Origin: Stigonema ocellatum SAG 48.90 = DSM 106950
Lineage (GTDB): Bacteria; Cyanobacteriota; Cyanobacteriia; Cyanobacteriales; Nostocaceae
Reading direction: 5' to 3'
Assembly: GCA_016903675.1 (NCBI GenBank)
Contig: JADQBA010000026.1
Location: 1-64,000 of the forward strand
Length of the DNA: 64,000 nt
A program made the position numbers and the translations under genes. How positions within the stretch are numbered: the stretch's first letter is position 1; each line of letters opens with the position of its first letter. Below the pieces are notes generated by a model. That model did not search any database and was not told the DNA's origin. It saw only the letters and a list, made by a program, of their open reading frames with translations. Below are positions 27,218 to 35,945 of this stretch, piece by piece.

Positions 27218-28042
27218 ATGAAAGAAATAACGCGCCGCAAATTTATCGCAACTGCCACCATAGCGACGGGTTTTGCTCTGGCAGTGCAACCCGTTTGGGC
27301 CAACGTCATCACCACTGATGCCAAGGGGTTGGTAGCTGGTGCGGTGAAAATTCCCGTCAAAGATGGCGAAATTCCTGCCTACAGAGCAATGCCTGCCAGG
27401 AGTGGAAATTTCCCGATCGTCCTGGTAATCCACGAAATCTTTGGTGTACACGAACACATTCAGGATATCTGTCGTCGCTTTGCTAAGTTGGGATATGTGG
27501 CGATCGCTCCCGAATTATTCGTGCGTCAGGGCGATGTCTCGAAGTTAAGTAGCATAGAAGAAATTCGCCCAGTGGTAGCCAAAGTGCCAGATACCCAAGT
27601 GACATCCGATCTCGATGCCACACTGAACTGGGCTGTGAAGTCATCTCAGGGTAATGCCGATAAGTTGGGGATTACAGGCTTCTGCTGGGGCGGTCGCATT
27701 ACCTGGCTGTACGCAGCACACAATCCCAAGGTCAAGGCAGGGGTGGCGTGGTATGGGCGACTAGTGGGCAATGCTACGGAACTGACACCCACCTATCCCA
27801 TCGATATTGCGTCTGCACTCAAAGTCCCCATTCTCGGACTTTACGGCGGCAAGGATACAAGCATTCCCCTTGATACGGTGAACCAGATGCGCGATCGCCT
27901 TAAGTCCAGCAGCAGCAAATCCGAAATTATTGTCTACCCCGATGCAGCCCACGCTTTTTTTGCCGATTATCGCCCCTCTTACCGCGAGACAGAAGCCAAG
28001 GATGGCTGGCAACGTCTTCAGGCATGGTTTAAACAGCTCTGA
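27218..28042 (+). CDS. Dienelactone hydrolase family protein, Tat-exported
   Basis: 274 residues from the ATG of MKEITRRKFIATATIATG. The twin-arginine motif TRRKF and hydrophobic stretch to WA suggest Tat export. The alpha/beta hydrolase has a cysteine nucleophile (GFCWGGR), Asp in GGKDTSIPLD, and His in DAAHAFFADY; the conserved Glu lies in VIHEIFGV. Typical members hydrolyse dienelactones or related esters. An export signal on this family is found in cyanobacteria and suggests detoxification or scavenging outside the cytoplasm. Confidence 0.88.
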   Translation: MKEITRRKFIATATIATGFALAVQPVWANVITTDAKGLVAGAVKIPVKDGEIPAYRAMPARSGNFPIVLVIHEIFGVHEHIQDICRRFAKLGYVAIAPELFVRQGDVSKLSSIEEIRPVVAKVPDTQVTSDLDATLNWAVKSSQGNADKLGITGFCWGGRITWLYAAHNPKVKAGVAWYGRLVGNATELTPTYPIDIASALKVPILGLYGGKDTSIPLDTVNQMRDRLKSSSSKSEIIVYPDAAHAFFADYRPSYRETEAKDGWQRLQAWFKQL

Positions 28043-28046
28043 CCTT

Positions 28047-28216
28047 GCTTTTTCACTGTTGCTAGCAAGAGCGATCGGTAGATTGTAGGCGATGGTTTCT
28101 CGCAACAAGTTACTACTTTCTAGTTCAGGAGTTTCTGCAAAAATCCCAACTTCTTCAATAATTCTAAGTTTGAATTGTCGCCTAACGCTTGTTAGGGTAA
28201 ACTCGCTGTAAGACAT
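28047..28216 (-). pseudogene. 5' fragment of a cyanobacterial DUF gene
   Basis: Reading from the ATG at 28216 gives MSYSEFTLTSVRRQFKLRII, then FAETPELESSNLLRETIAYN and LPIALASNSEKARSE. This is the N-terminus of a family very common in cyanobacteria that I remember as a conserved protein of about 200 residues, possibly nuclease-like. The frame then runs into the antisense of the hydrolase gene, so the remainder has been lost. Confidence 0.55.
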
Positions 28217-28460
28217 TTGGCATCCACGACAATGATAATCAACCCGTAAATTTCCCAACCTAAATTATAGCACATTCATCGTGTGAATTTCTAAAATAAA
28301 CTCCGTTATGCTACAAAATAAATTCATCCCAACAACCAACAACCAACAACCAACAGCCCGCTTCAGATAGTTGTGCTTATTCACGCCGAGTTACTTAGTA
28401 ACCGCAGTTCATCTGGGGTTAAAATCTTGCCTTGCCTGTTGCCGCTACTCCACACCCTTC
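28217..28460. other. Spacer, no gene
   Basis: AT-rich. It contains AACCAAC tandem units (28330-28356) and a single MITE A-type end (TTCACGCCGAGTTACTTAGT at about 28380-28400). Confidence 0.6.
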
Positions 28461-29297
28461 TCACGACTGAGGATCGCAGCACTTAACTAATGGTTTGTTC
28501 GCTAGATTCTCCAAACCAACTGACCTCAACAAACTTGTCCAGCCTGCGGTCAGATTTGTATCTTTGGAGTTGGCGAGTCGAAGTTCTGCTAAGGCACTTA
28601 GAGCATCATACCAGAGTCCATTCTCAGCATAAAGCGCTACCCGTAGCTCAGGGGTTGCTTGCTTGAGGCGATCGCCAAGTTGACCATTCAAGTGAGTCCG
28701 CTGCACCCAGCCTTCAACATAATCGAGATCTCTAGGCTGTTGTGAGTCGCAAGTTATGACGCGCAGTTTGAAAAACCAATGGTAATTCTTGTCCAATTCC
28801 AAGGCAGCAGAGGTTGATGGTAAGCGAAAGCTAACAATTCCTGGTGTTTCTGGGATGGTGACTGGTGTGCGGTAGATAGTTTTCTTCTTTTCATTCTGCA
28901 AAACAAACTCTGTCACCTTAATAGATGAGCTACTATAGGGAACATAAAACCAAAAAGTTGGGTTTTCAAAGCTGGTCAATCCCCAGACTTGGGTAGTATA
29001 GATGGATTCTTTCTGGTTCTGGCTGAAAGTCTCTTCATAAACGGGCATCAGTGCCTTGAGGGATTGGTTGCCAACTCCACAACCACGACTTCCTCCTTCG
29101 CCACGATTGCCGGGTGCGCCTCGGTTTGGTGGAGGCGGTGGGGGATTGAATTTTACAGTGGCGAGGCGAGGTGGGGCATGATTTGCACGAGCATCTGGAA
29201 TGATGTTCATGCTACTCATTAGTGTCAGTGTAAATACGCTGATTGCACACTTCACCAGTGCAGTGGTCAAATTTGGCAGATGAAAAGCCCTGTTCAT
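28461..29297 (-). CDS. DUF928 exported protein of the CHAT module
   Basis: 278 residues. A signal peptide (AISVFTLTLMSSMNIIPDARA) leads to a proline-rich stretch (KFNPPPPPPNRGAPGNR) and a Gly/Arg/Cys motif (GGSRGCGVG), the hallmark of DUF928. The body (ENPTFWFYVPYSSSSIKVTE and HWFFKLRVITCDSQQPRDL) looks like a beta-sandwich. The ATG overlaps the stop of the CHAT-CHASE2 gene (ATGA), so it is coupled to it. DUF928 proteins accompany CHASE2/CHAT genes in cyanobacteria; a periplasmic partner of the CHASE2 sensor is my inference. Confidence 0.8.
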   Translation of the reverse strand: MNRAFHLPNLTTALVKCAISVFTLTLMSSMNIIPDARANHAPPRLATVKFNPPPPPPNRGAPGNRGEGGSRGCGVGNQSLKALMPVYEETFSQNQKESIYTTQVWGLTSFENPTFWFYVPYSSSSIKVTEFVLQNEKKKTIYRTPVTIPETPGIVSFRLPSTSAALELDKNYHWFFKLRVITCDSQQPRDLDYVEGWVQRTHLNGQLGDRLKQATPELRVALYAENGLWYDALSALAELRLANSKDTNLTAGWTSLLRSVGLENLANKPLVKCCDPQS

Positions 29298-31720
29298 CCT
29301 TTACTCCTAAGAGATGATGTCATGTATAATTTAAAACAAAACATACTGCTCAGAAGAGCTAGAGCAGAAGGTATGAAAGGTAGCCAACCAGCCACCTGAA
29401 TTAAAGCAACAAGGCAAATTCCATATAGACTGGCGATCGCCACACCACCCGCCAAGTAAAGATAGGCAGGTCGTCGCAGATACCAAGCAAAAAAGCCCCC
29501 CACTAATGACCACTCCCAAACCCAGATGACCTCGCCCCAAAAAGACCAAGTCCACAACAGGGGTCGCCCATCCAGTACAGCACTAAGCAGTTGGCTAACC
29601 ATTTGTGCTTGAAGCATCACCCCTGGAATTTCCTGCACAGTATCCTGACTGGTCATGTAAGGGGTCAATGAGTAGTCCCGAAAACTTTCGGCAGTTGTAC
29701 CAATTAACACAATCTTATCTTTGACCGCACTAGGATAAAGCTGACCTGCCAAGACCTCTTTTAGGGTTATGTGGGGAGCAAAGTCTTGTGGGGAACGGTA
29801 GGAACGGTAATTTAACAAAATTTGATGTCCCCAGGCATCCATATTCTGATATCCTCCTGTATGAGCTTCTAGAGGCTTGATGATTGTCTTTCCCAGTTGC
29901 CAGGAACCTTCTTTTGTAAATTGCAGAGAGATTCCCCTGCTAGCTAAGTAACGGAGTGTCAGTTGGACATTGAAAGCATAGTCAGCAAGACAGGGAGATG
30001 AGGGTGAGGGGGTTAATGCTAGAAGATGGCGACGCACAATCTTATCCGAGTCTAGAACAATATCACTGAAACCCAAACCCTTTTGCGGAACTTCCGGTGG
30101 TGGTGAAATACCGACTTTATCTTTCTCGGCTTCGGGATCGCTGACTTTACAGATGCTAACGAGGCGATCGCTTTGCCGTAAGCGATTTGCTAATACTGGG
30201 TAATTTTTCGCCACTGCATAATCTCGATAGATATCCAGTCCAATCATCAGCGGTTGATAAACCTCGAGTTTATCTAGGAGCTTGTTAAGGGACTGATCTG
30301 AAAGAGAACCTCGCCTTTGCTCTTGGCTCTGAGCCTGTACATCTTCTTCGGTAACAGTCACAATCAGCAAGCGTGAGTCTGGCTGCTCATCCGGACGGAG
30401 CCGCAGAAGTTGATCAAATGCCCTTAGCTCTAATGGTTGCAGCACCCCCAGATACCGTACCCCCATCACTAGCGCTGTTATTGCCACGCTGACTAAGAGG
30501 AACACACCGAAAGCACTCTTGTTTTTTACACCTTGCCTATCAAGTAATTGGGCAGCGTCTCCAACTGGCGTGGTTTCTACTAAAGATTGAGCGTGTGCCT
30601 TATTATCTACAGCACCACGGTATAGGTGCCCTGTCAATTCTTGCCAAGTCAGTGGCATCTCAGCAGGATTTTGGCAGATGACGGGTAACCAAGTAGCACA
30701 GGGAAATTGTTTTTCCAGTCCTTGTAACCTTTCTCGTGCCTCTCGTACTGCTAGATAGAGTGAGTCACCCCTTGCAAAAGCTGCTAAAAAAGACTTCAAA
30801 AACTCTTGAGCAACACGGTCTGGTACTGGCTCTCGCATCACAATGAGTTGCGGGATTTGTAAATCGGCAAACTCCCTAGCCAGACCCAATCCATCACAAG
30901 AGTTAAAAATTGCCAGTTTTAGACCCTGTGCCACCGCCTTTTTTAAGGCATACTTTAACTGGCTAATGGTCAATATCTCGGTTTGATTGATGTAAATTTG
31001 CCCTGTTTCACCCGTACCAGCACTCGAACTATGTCCTGCAAAAAAGAAGATTTGCCAATTTTGCTTCCATAGGTGATCCGTCAACTCTTTACATTTTGGC
31101 TCAACCAAAAAGGTAACTTCTGCATCAGCTAACTGCTCTAGCTGAGCACGGTCTACTTGAGTATCAATTCCCTGACTGTTACCCAAAATCGCGAGAATTT
31201 TTACTGTTGCCGTGGGGGATGAAAGTCGAGGAACCTGTTCATAGGTGGCAGCACTTAAAGCTATTTCCGCGTTTGGGTAGCGCTCTAGCAAATCCCAAAG
31301 ATGCCAGGGAAGCTTTTGCAGTAGCACGTCTTTGGTTTGTAAAAGAACTCGTACGTGTTCAGAAGGCATCAGTTTTTCGAGCCATTTCTCTCGAACTGGG
31401 CGAAATGACTCTGATTGAAGCCAGGTATTCAAGCGAACTTTCAATTGCTCAGCCTCCTTATAGCAGTCTTCCAAGGTAGGCGCTGGTGTTAGCCTCGTTA
31501 AGCCAATAGGGCGAGATCGTAAGTCTAAACTGCGGTAAATAGATTGCCAACGACGATAGTAACAGGGAATTTCCGGATCTGGCGGTAGCTCTCCCGTAAT
31601 CTCTGTTGACGGTCGAGCGTTTTCGTCACCAATTTGAAGAGTCACGGGGAACCCCTGCTCAAAGCTTCCTTCACCTAACTTGAATATGACTAACTTTCCC
31701 ACAGTGAGTCCTCCATCCAT
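29294..31720 (-). CDS. CHAT-CHASE2 membrane sensor-protease
   Basis: 808 residues. The N-terminal 400 residues form a CHAT (caspase-like) domain with the His-Cys dyad: His230 in FFFAGHSS and Cys275 in FNSCDGLGLA. A membrane helix (FLLVSVAITALVMGVRYLG, about residues 405-425) leads to an extracytoplasmic CHASE2 domain (LRAFDQLLRLRPDEQPDSRL, then PLMIGLDIYRDYA and KDKIVLIGTTAESFRDYSLT). Three membrane helices close the protein. It plausibly senses a periplasmic cue and controls a cytoplasmic protease. The substrate is unknown. No kinase or cyclase output domain is present. Confidence 0.85.
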   Translation of the reverse strand: MDGGLTVGKLVIFKLGEGSFEQGFPVTLQIGDENARPSTEITGELPPDPEIPCYYRRWQSIYRSLDLRSRPIGLTRLTPAPTLEDCYKEAEQLKVRLNTWLQSESFRPVREKWLEKLMPSEHVRVLLQTKDVLLQKLPWHLWDLLERYPNAEIALSAATYEQVPRLSSPTATVKILAILGNSQGIDTQVDRAQLEQLADAEVTFLVEPKCKELTDHLWKQNWQIFFFAGHSSSAGTGETGQIYINQTEILTISQLKYALKKAVAQGLKLAIFNSCDGLGLAREFADLQIPQLIVMREPVPDRVAQEFLKSFLAAFARGDSLYLAVREARERLQGLEKQFPCATWLPVICQNPAEMPLTWQELTGHLYRGAVDNKAHAQSLVETTPVGDAAQLLDRQGVKNKSAFGVFLLVSVAITALVMGVRYLGVLQPLELRAFDQLLRLRPDEQPDSRLLIVTVTEEDVQAQSQEQRRGSLSDQSLNKLLDKLEVYQPLMIGLDIYRDYAVAKNYPVLANRLRQSDRLVSICKVSDPEAEKDKVGISPPPEVPQKGLGFSDIVLDSDKIVRRHLLALTPSPSSPCLADYAFNVQLTLRYLASRGISLQFTKEGSWQLGKTIIKPLEAHTGGYQNMDAWGHQILLNYRSYRSPQDFAPHITLKEVLAGQLYPSAVKDKIVLIGTTAESFRDYSLTPYMTSQDTVQEIPGVMLQAQMVSQLLSAVLDGRPLLWTWSFWGEVIWVWEWSLVGGFFAWYLRRPAYLYLAGGVAIASLYGICLVALIQVAGWLPFIPSALALLSSMFCFKLYMTSSLRSKG

Positions 31721-32156
31721 TGACAGCAGTAAATGCTAATCTAGTAGATAATTAATAATTTGTAATTACCCCATAGCTAAAGTTCAGACCTGAAACTTAT
31801 AATACTACATTGTTTTTATTTTAGTGGAATAAATTCAGTTGCTTTTGTGCCTGATTACGGATTACGAATTATGAACCATACCTTATGAGTGTATATGGGA
31901 ATCATTCACGGGGGAACTCAAGTTTAGTCACCGTAAGTTTCAATAACGTATAATTATTCTTAACTAGAACATACTCTCTCCACCAACGACAGTCCCTATG
32001 TCAAGAGCAAGTCCGCAATTGAGCAGGCTGAACCGCCCCGTCCTCCACGAGCAGGAATTGACCCAGAGCAGATTTAACAGCATCTGACGTACCTTGCCAA
32101 CCCCTTCGCTTAATTAAAAATTAAAAATTATAAATTCAAAATTGACAGGAAATAGC
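31721..32156. other. Spacer upstream of the CHAT-CHASE2 gene
   Basis: The promoter of the minus-strand CHAT-CHASE2 operon should lie near 31730-31850; no clear box is visible. At 32001-32081 the minus strand reads VKSALGQFLLVEDGAVQPAQ followed by LRTCS and a stop, possibly the tail of a lost TnpB-like gene. AATTAAAAATT repeats lie at 32113-32140. Confidence 0.4.
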
Positions 32157-32717
32157 TCAATAGTAACGCTCAGCTACATCTTCGGAGTTGATGTCACAAA
32201 TCAAGATTTTAGATGTCTTATCTGTCTTAGTCAGGTTGAGTTTTGGTCGAGTGGACAATCCCATTTGCTTGAGTAGTCGCTTGAGATGGCGATCGCTCAC
32301 CTCAATTCCAAATTCTTTTGTCAGATGTTTCTGAAGCCAGTTTGCTGTCCACCGCTGAAAAGAATAGCCATAATCACGGGGACTTTGGCTAACCAATTCT
32401 TTCAAACGCTCTAAATATTTCTCATTCACAGTTCTGGGGCGACCAATAGGACAATCTTGCCATTGGTGCGCCATCCCAGTTCTCGCTATGTGCATCCAAT
32501 GACGCACTGTTGCGGGACAACATTTCAAAGTGTGACAAATTTCGGTTTGAGATTTCCCCTGATCTGTCAACAACATAATTTCAATTCTTTGGCGATACAA
32601 CTGAGCTAAATCTTCTTGCAAACTTTTTTGCAAGAGTTTGCGCTGAAACGGTGTTAAACACCTACCATAAAGAGTTTGTATTTGTTGGTTTTCCGGTTTC
32701 CCCTGGTCATATGACAT
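32157..32717 (-). CDS. IS630-type helix-turn-helix protein without DDE domain
   Basis: 186 residues. The first helix-turn-helix is QGKSQTEICHTLKCCPATVR; a second winged-helix-like region is YGYSFQRWTANWLQKHLTKE with VSDRHLKRLLKQMGLSTR. This is the DNA-binding half of IS630/Tc1-type transposases, but the frame stops after INSEDVAERYY and no catalytic domain follows. Stand-alone forms with this exact layout are widespread in cyanobacteria as I remember them, so it may be a domesticated regulator rather than a broken transposase. It lies between the two halves of the CHAT module. Confidence 0.65.
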   Translation of the reverse strand: MSYDQGKPENQQIQTLYGRCLTPFQRKLLQKSLQEDLAQLYRQRIEIMLLTDQGKSQTEICHTLKCCPATVRHWMHIARTGMAHQWQDCPIGRPRTVNEKYLERLKELVSQSPRDYGYSFQRWTANWLQKHLTKEFGIEVSDRHLKRLLKQMGLSTRPKLNLTKTDKTSKILICDINSEDVAERYY

Positions 32718-33573
32718 AATTTTTAAAACTATTTGGCGGAAATATTAACGATAGGTTGAAAGACGTAAATTTTTTCAAAGTAGAATAATCTGCTAACGAT
32801 CAACCTCTGATAGCGAATACGAATGGGTTTGATATACTATGCAAGCTAGTTATAAAAGTTAATAATCTTTTTGACGCTAAACCTGATAAGCTTTGAATTA
32901 TCAGAATAAAAACGCACAGATAATTGCTGATGCAAGAATTGAAACATCCCCATCGACCAGAACTGGTACTTTCTCATGGGGATGTAGCTGACGGTATTCA
33001 GGTTCTTCTATCATGCTCATATCGGGGTTAAGCCGGGATACGTGCAAATTGAGACACGCTGCAAAGAATTATTACAATAATTATTTTCTTAGTTTCTTAA
33101 ATTGCCCATAAATGGTAAAGGAGCAATTGAAGTTTACTACGGTAAAATCACCTCTCCACCCTCTGAGGTTCCTTAAACTTGCTCATATTCAATCATTTTT
33201 GGTGATGTTTTCATCTTCAGCCGACATCAAAGTTATGGGTTGAAACAACGCGCTTCTCAATGGTTTTGACTCTTTTGCGTCTACATTACTTTACAACCTG
33301 TCCCAAGAAAGCACGTATCCCGGCATAACCCCATATCGACTTGGTTAAGTCTAGGGTGTTGATCAGGCAGCTTACAGCAGTTTTCACATAAATGAACCAC
33401 ACCATTTGTAGGGGCGCGGCGGCCTTGCGCCCTTACGCCCCTAAGACGGTGGTCTAATAAAGGTGAAAATTGCTGTAATTTAACTTCTGTAAGGAAGTTA
33501 CAGAAGTTAAGAAACAAAATCTGTTAAGATGCTTCTCTAGACACTCAGGGTCACTCATAGTCAGCAAATAGTC
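32718..33573. other. Long spacer upstream of the sigma-like gene
   Basis: No convincing gene. ACATCCCCAT at 32944 and ATGGGGATGT at 32976 form a hairpin around a nested CCAGAACTGG. An element with long inverted ends occupies about 33012-33343. TAGGGGCG/CGCCCCTA repeats lie near 33402-33445. The promoter for the sigma-DUF1822-CHAT operon should lie in 33450-33570. Confidence 0.55.
33012..33343. mobile_element. Non-autonomous element with ~45-bp inverted ends
   Basis: The left end contains GGGTTAAGCCGGGATACGTG; the reverse complement of the right end contains GGGTTATGCCGGGATACGTG, and similarity continues for about 45 bp on each side. The interior of about 240 bp has no transposase frame. It is probably a deletion derivative of an insertion sequence. 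Confidence 0.6.
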
Positions 33574-34764
33574 ATGCAACCGAGGCAGTACATCGTTGAC
33601 ATCTTTTCGACATTTGTGCAATTCGATGCACATCGGTTTAGTGATTGGGTAACTGACCGAAAGCTGCGACGTAGTATGCAAAATTGCTTGGATCAGATTT
33701 CACAAGAAAAATCTGAGAATTTTTGGGTGCTTTATTGGCACAAGGTTTGGCTTGGTAACCATTACCCTCTAGCATCTGCACATCTGACAGCCTATTTACA
33801 AGAGGTATGCTACCGGGTAGCTAGGAAAATAGCGATGAACTTTGCACGTGAGTGGTCTGTGGCTGACTTTTTTCAGACAGCGATCGCCCACGTCCACAAA
33901 ATCTTCAAAGGATTCCATCCCGAATACGGCTCGAACTTAAAAAGTTACGCTGAACTTGCCTTTACGAACATTCTCAAGGATAACCTGCGCCAACGTCAAG
34001 AAGCAGATATCTGTACAGATTGGGCATTATTGCATAAACTGAGCCGTAAGCGATTGGTGAAGTCATTACAATACAGAGGCTTTCATAGCCAAACCATCGA
34101 GACTTATATTTTAGCTTGGGAATGTTTTAAAGAACTTTATGCTGCTGATAACACAAAAATTCGTAAGCTTGTCAAACCAGAGGCCCAAATATGGCTGGCA
34201 ATAACTAATCTTTATAATGTTCAACGTTTGAGCCTAAGTAGTTCACCCACTCCGGCTGGTAGTCCTGAAACCTTGGTTAATTGGCTGGAAAACTGTGCCA
34301 AAGCAGTACGTAACTACCTTTACCCAACCCTTGTTTCTATAGATGCTCCACTGTTCGAGCAAGAAACTGGTAATTTATTAAACATCTTACCTGCAAGCCT
34401 ACAAGAATCGTTACTAACGGAAATCATTGCCCAAGAAGAAGCGACGAACATTGAGGAGCAAACAACTGAGTTAACCCAAGTTTTGACCAACGCACTAGCC
34501 GCTTTAGATGCACAGTCACAAAAGTTACTGCTAGATTACTACAGTCAGGAACTGACTCAACAACAGATTGCAGAGCAACTACAAGTCAAACAATACCAGA
34601 TTTCCCGCCGCATCAGCAGTATCAAAAAGTCATTACTCCTCACTCTGACTCAGTGGAGTTACCAAACCCTGCATACTTCTCCTACAGCCGACGTATTGGA
34701 AGGGATGAGTACAGCCCTAGAGGAATGGCTCAAAGTTCACTACTGCCATGCCAAACTTGAATGA
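33574..34764 (+). CDS. Divergent sigma-70-like protein
   Basis: 396 residues. A region 2-like segment lies at about residues 85-150 (YRVARKIAMNFAREWSVADF, ending in NILKDNLRQ) and a region 4-like helix-turn-helix near residues 320-355 (LTQQQIAEQLQVKQYQISRR). Region 3 is replaced by a longer variable insert (residues 180-290). It starts at ATG 33574. Such proteins precede DUF1822 genes in cyanobacteria; the next gene begins 3 bp after its stop. It may direct RNA polymerase to the CHAT module promoters; this is inferred from context. Confidence 0.7.
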   Translation: MQPRQYIVDIFSTFVQFDAHRFSDWVTDRKLRRSMQNCLDQISQEKSENFWVLYWHKVWLGNHYPLASAHLTAYLQEVCYRVARKIAMNFAREWSVADFFQTAIAHVHKIFKGFHPEYGSNLKSYAELAFTNILKDNLRQRQEADICTDWALLHKLSRKRLVKSLQYRGFHSQTIETYILAWECFKELYAADNTKIRKLVKPEAQIWLAITNLYNVQRLSLSSSPTPAGSPETLVNWLENCAKAVRNYLYPTLVSIDAPLFEQETGNLLNILPASLQESLLTEIIAQEEATNIEEQTTELTQVLTNALAALDAQSQKLLLDYYSQELTQQQIAEQLQVKQYQISRRISSIKKSLLLTLTQWSYQTLHTSPTADVLEGMSTALEEWLKVHYCHAKLE

Positions 34765-34767
34765 TAT

Positions 34768-35916
34768 ATGTCTAATACATTTTCTCGACTTACTATTGAT
34801 CCAAAACATCTGTACCTGGAAATTGCCCAGACCTTTCAGATTGCGGGGGACTCCTACTCTACAGCAGGTGCTCGTCAACGTGCCTTGACAAATCAACTTT
34901 GTTTGAACGCCTTTCTACCCTGGTTAAGAGAAGAATTTACGTCAAGCGCTAGGGTTTATCCTCATACAATGGCATTGACGAGTTTTTGGGAAGTCGTCAA
35001 TGGCACTGCCATTACCTTTGACAACTCTCGACTGGTGTTAGTTCCCACCCTGGCAATAGATTTAAATGAGTTGCGAGTGCCACAAGAATGGGTGGATATT
35101 CCCGATTGGGTTGCTGACTACTACATAGCAGTGCAGGTGAATCCTGACGATGGCTGGATGAGGATTTTTGGTTACACGACCCATCAACGGTTGAAAACCA
35201 TGGGGGTTTATGATGCAGGGGATCGCACTTATTCCTTGGAGATTGAGGATTTAATTCCCGACTTGAATGTCCTGTGGATTGCACAACAATATCCCCAAGA
35301 AACCTTACAAGCAGCGGTTTGCACACTGCCTTCCCTACCCACATCTCAGGCTAATAACTTGCTAGAGCGGCTAGGAAACCCCACTGTAGTATTCCCTCGA
35401 CTAGAAGTCCCGTTTCAACTTTGGGGGGCACTACTGACCCATAGCGGCTGGCGACAACAATTGTATGAGCGGCGTCAGGGTTTACCACAACAGTGGTCAA
35501 TTCCACAATGGTTCCAATCTAGGGTATCAAATTTTGCTCAACAGCTGGGCTGGGAAAAGGGGGAATATATAGCTGTGGGATCCCGAATGCGCAGTCAAGA
35601 CATCATTCTCAGTTTATTTCGACAATTAGTCATTGTCAATAATACATACAAATTACGTGTTTTTCCTATTGGCAATCTCGAAGAACGCATCTGGCGCTTT
35701 GAGTTGCGGAGTGCAACCCCTGGTAGTCTCATTCCTATTGGCTTCAAACTCAGGCTGCTCACAGAAGACCTGCAACCATTTGACAATAATGAAGATACAG
35801 CGACAACTGCCATCGAACTGCTTTATGTTGAGGTCATGTTAGAGCCAGGAGAAGGACTGGTTTGGGAAATAGAACCTGCACCAGAGGATTGGGAGCGAGA
35901 AATTCTACAATTTTGA
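34768..35916 (+). CDS. DUF1822 family protein
   Basis: 382 residues. Soluble, with DUF1822 features: LCLNAFLPWLREEF near residue 50, a VLVPTLAIDLNELRVPQEWV core, and YYIAVQVNPDDGWMRIFGYT. The C-terminal third carries IWRFELRSATPGSLIPIGFK and LLYVEVMLEPGEGLVWEIEP, probably a beta-rich domain. The function is unknown. It lies 3 bp after the sigma-like gene and 29 bp before the TPR-CHAT start, so the three form an operon. A role as adaptor or anti-sigma-like partner is possible but unproven. Confidence 0.8.
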   Translation: MSNTFSRLTIDPKHLYLEIAQTFQIAGDSYSTAGARQRALTNQLCLNAFLPWLREEFTSSARVYPHTMALTSFWEVVNGTAITFDNSRLVLVPTLAIDLNELRVPQEWVDIPDWVADYYIAVQVNPDDGWMRIFGYTTHQRLKTMGVYDAGDRTYSLEIEDLIPDLNVLWIAQQYPQETLQAAVCTLPSLPTSQANNLLERLGNPTVVFPRLEVPFQLWGALLTHSGWRQQLYERRQGLPQQWSIPQWFQSRVSNFAQQLGWEKGEYIAVGSRMRSQDIILSLFRQLVIVNNTYKLRVFPIGNLEERIWRFELRSATPGSLIPIGFKLRLLTEDLQPFDNNEDTATTAIELLYVEVMLEPGEGLVWEIEPAPEDWEREILQF

Positions 35917-35945
35917 GCGTCCTGATAAGAAAAGAGGAAAATAAA

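Noticed and set aside
32001..32081. Possible TnpB C-terminal remnant on the minus strand
   Set aside because: Only 26 codons with weak resemblance; kept as a note in the spacer rather than as a gene.
32929..32990. GAATTGAAACATCCCC resembling a CRISPR repeat end
   Set aside because: Only one copy, no regular spacing and no cas genes nearby; it is explained as one arm of a hairpin.
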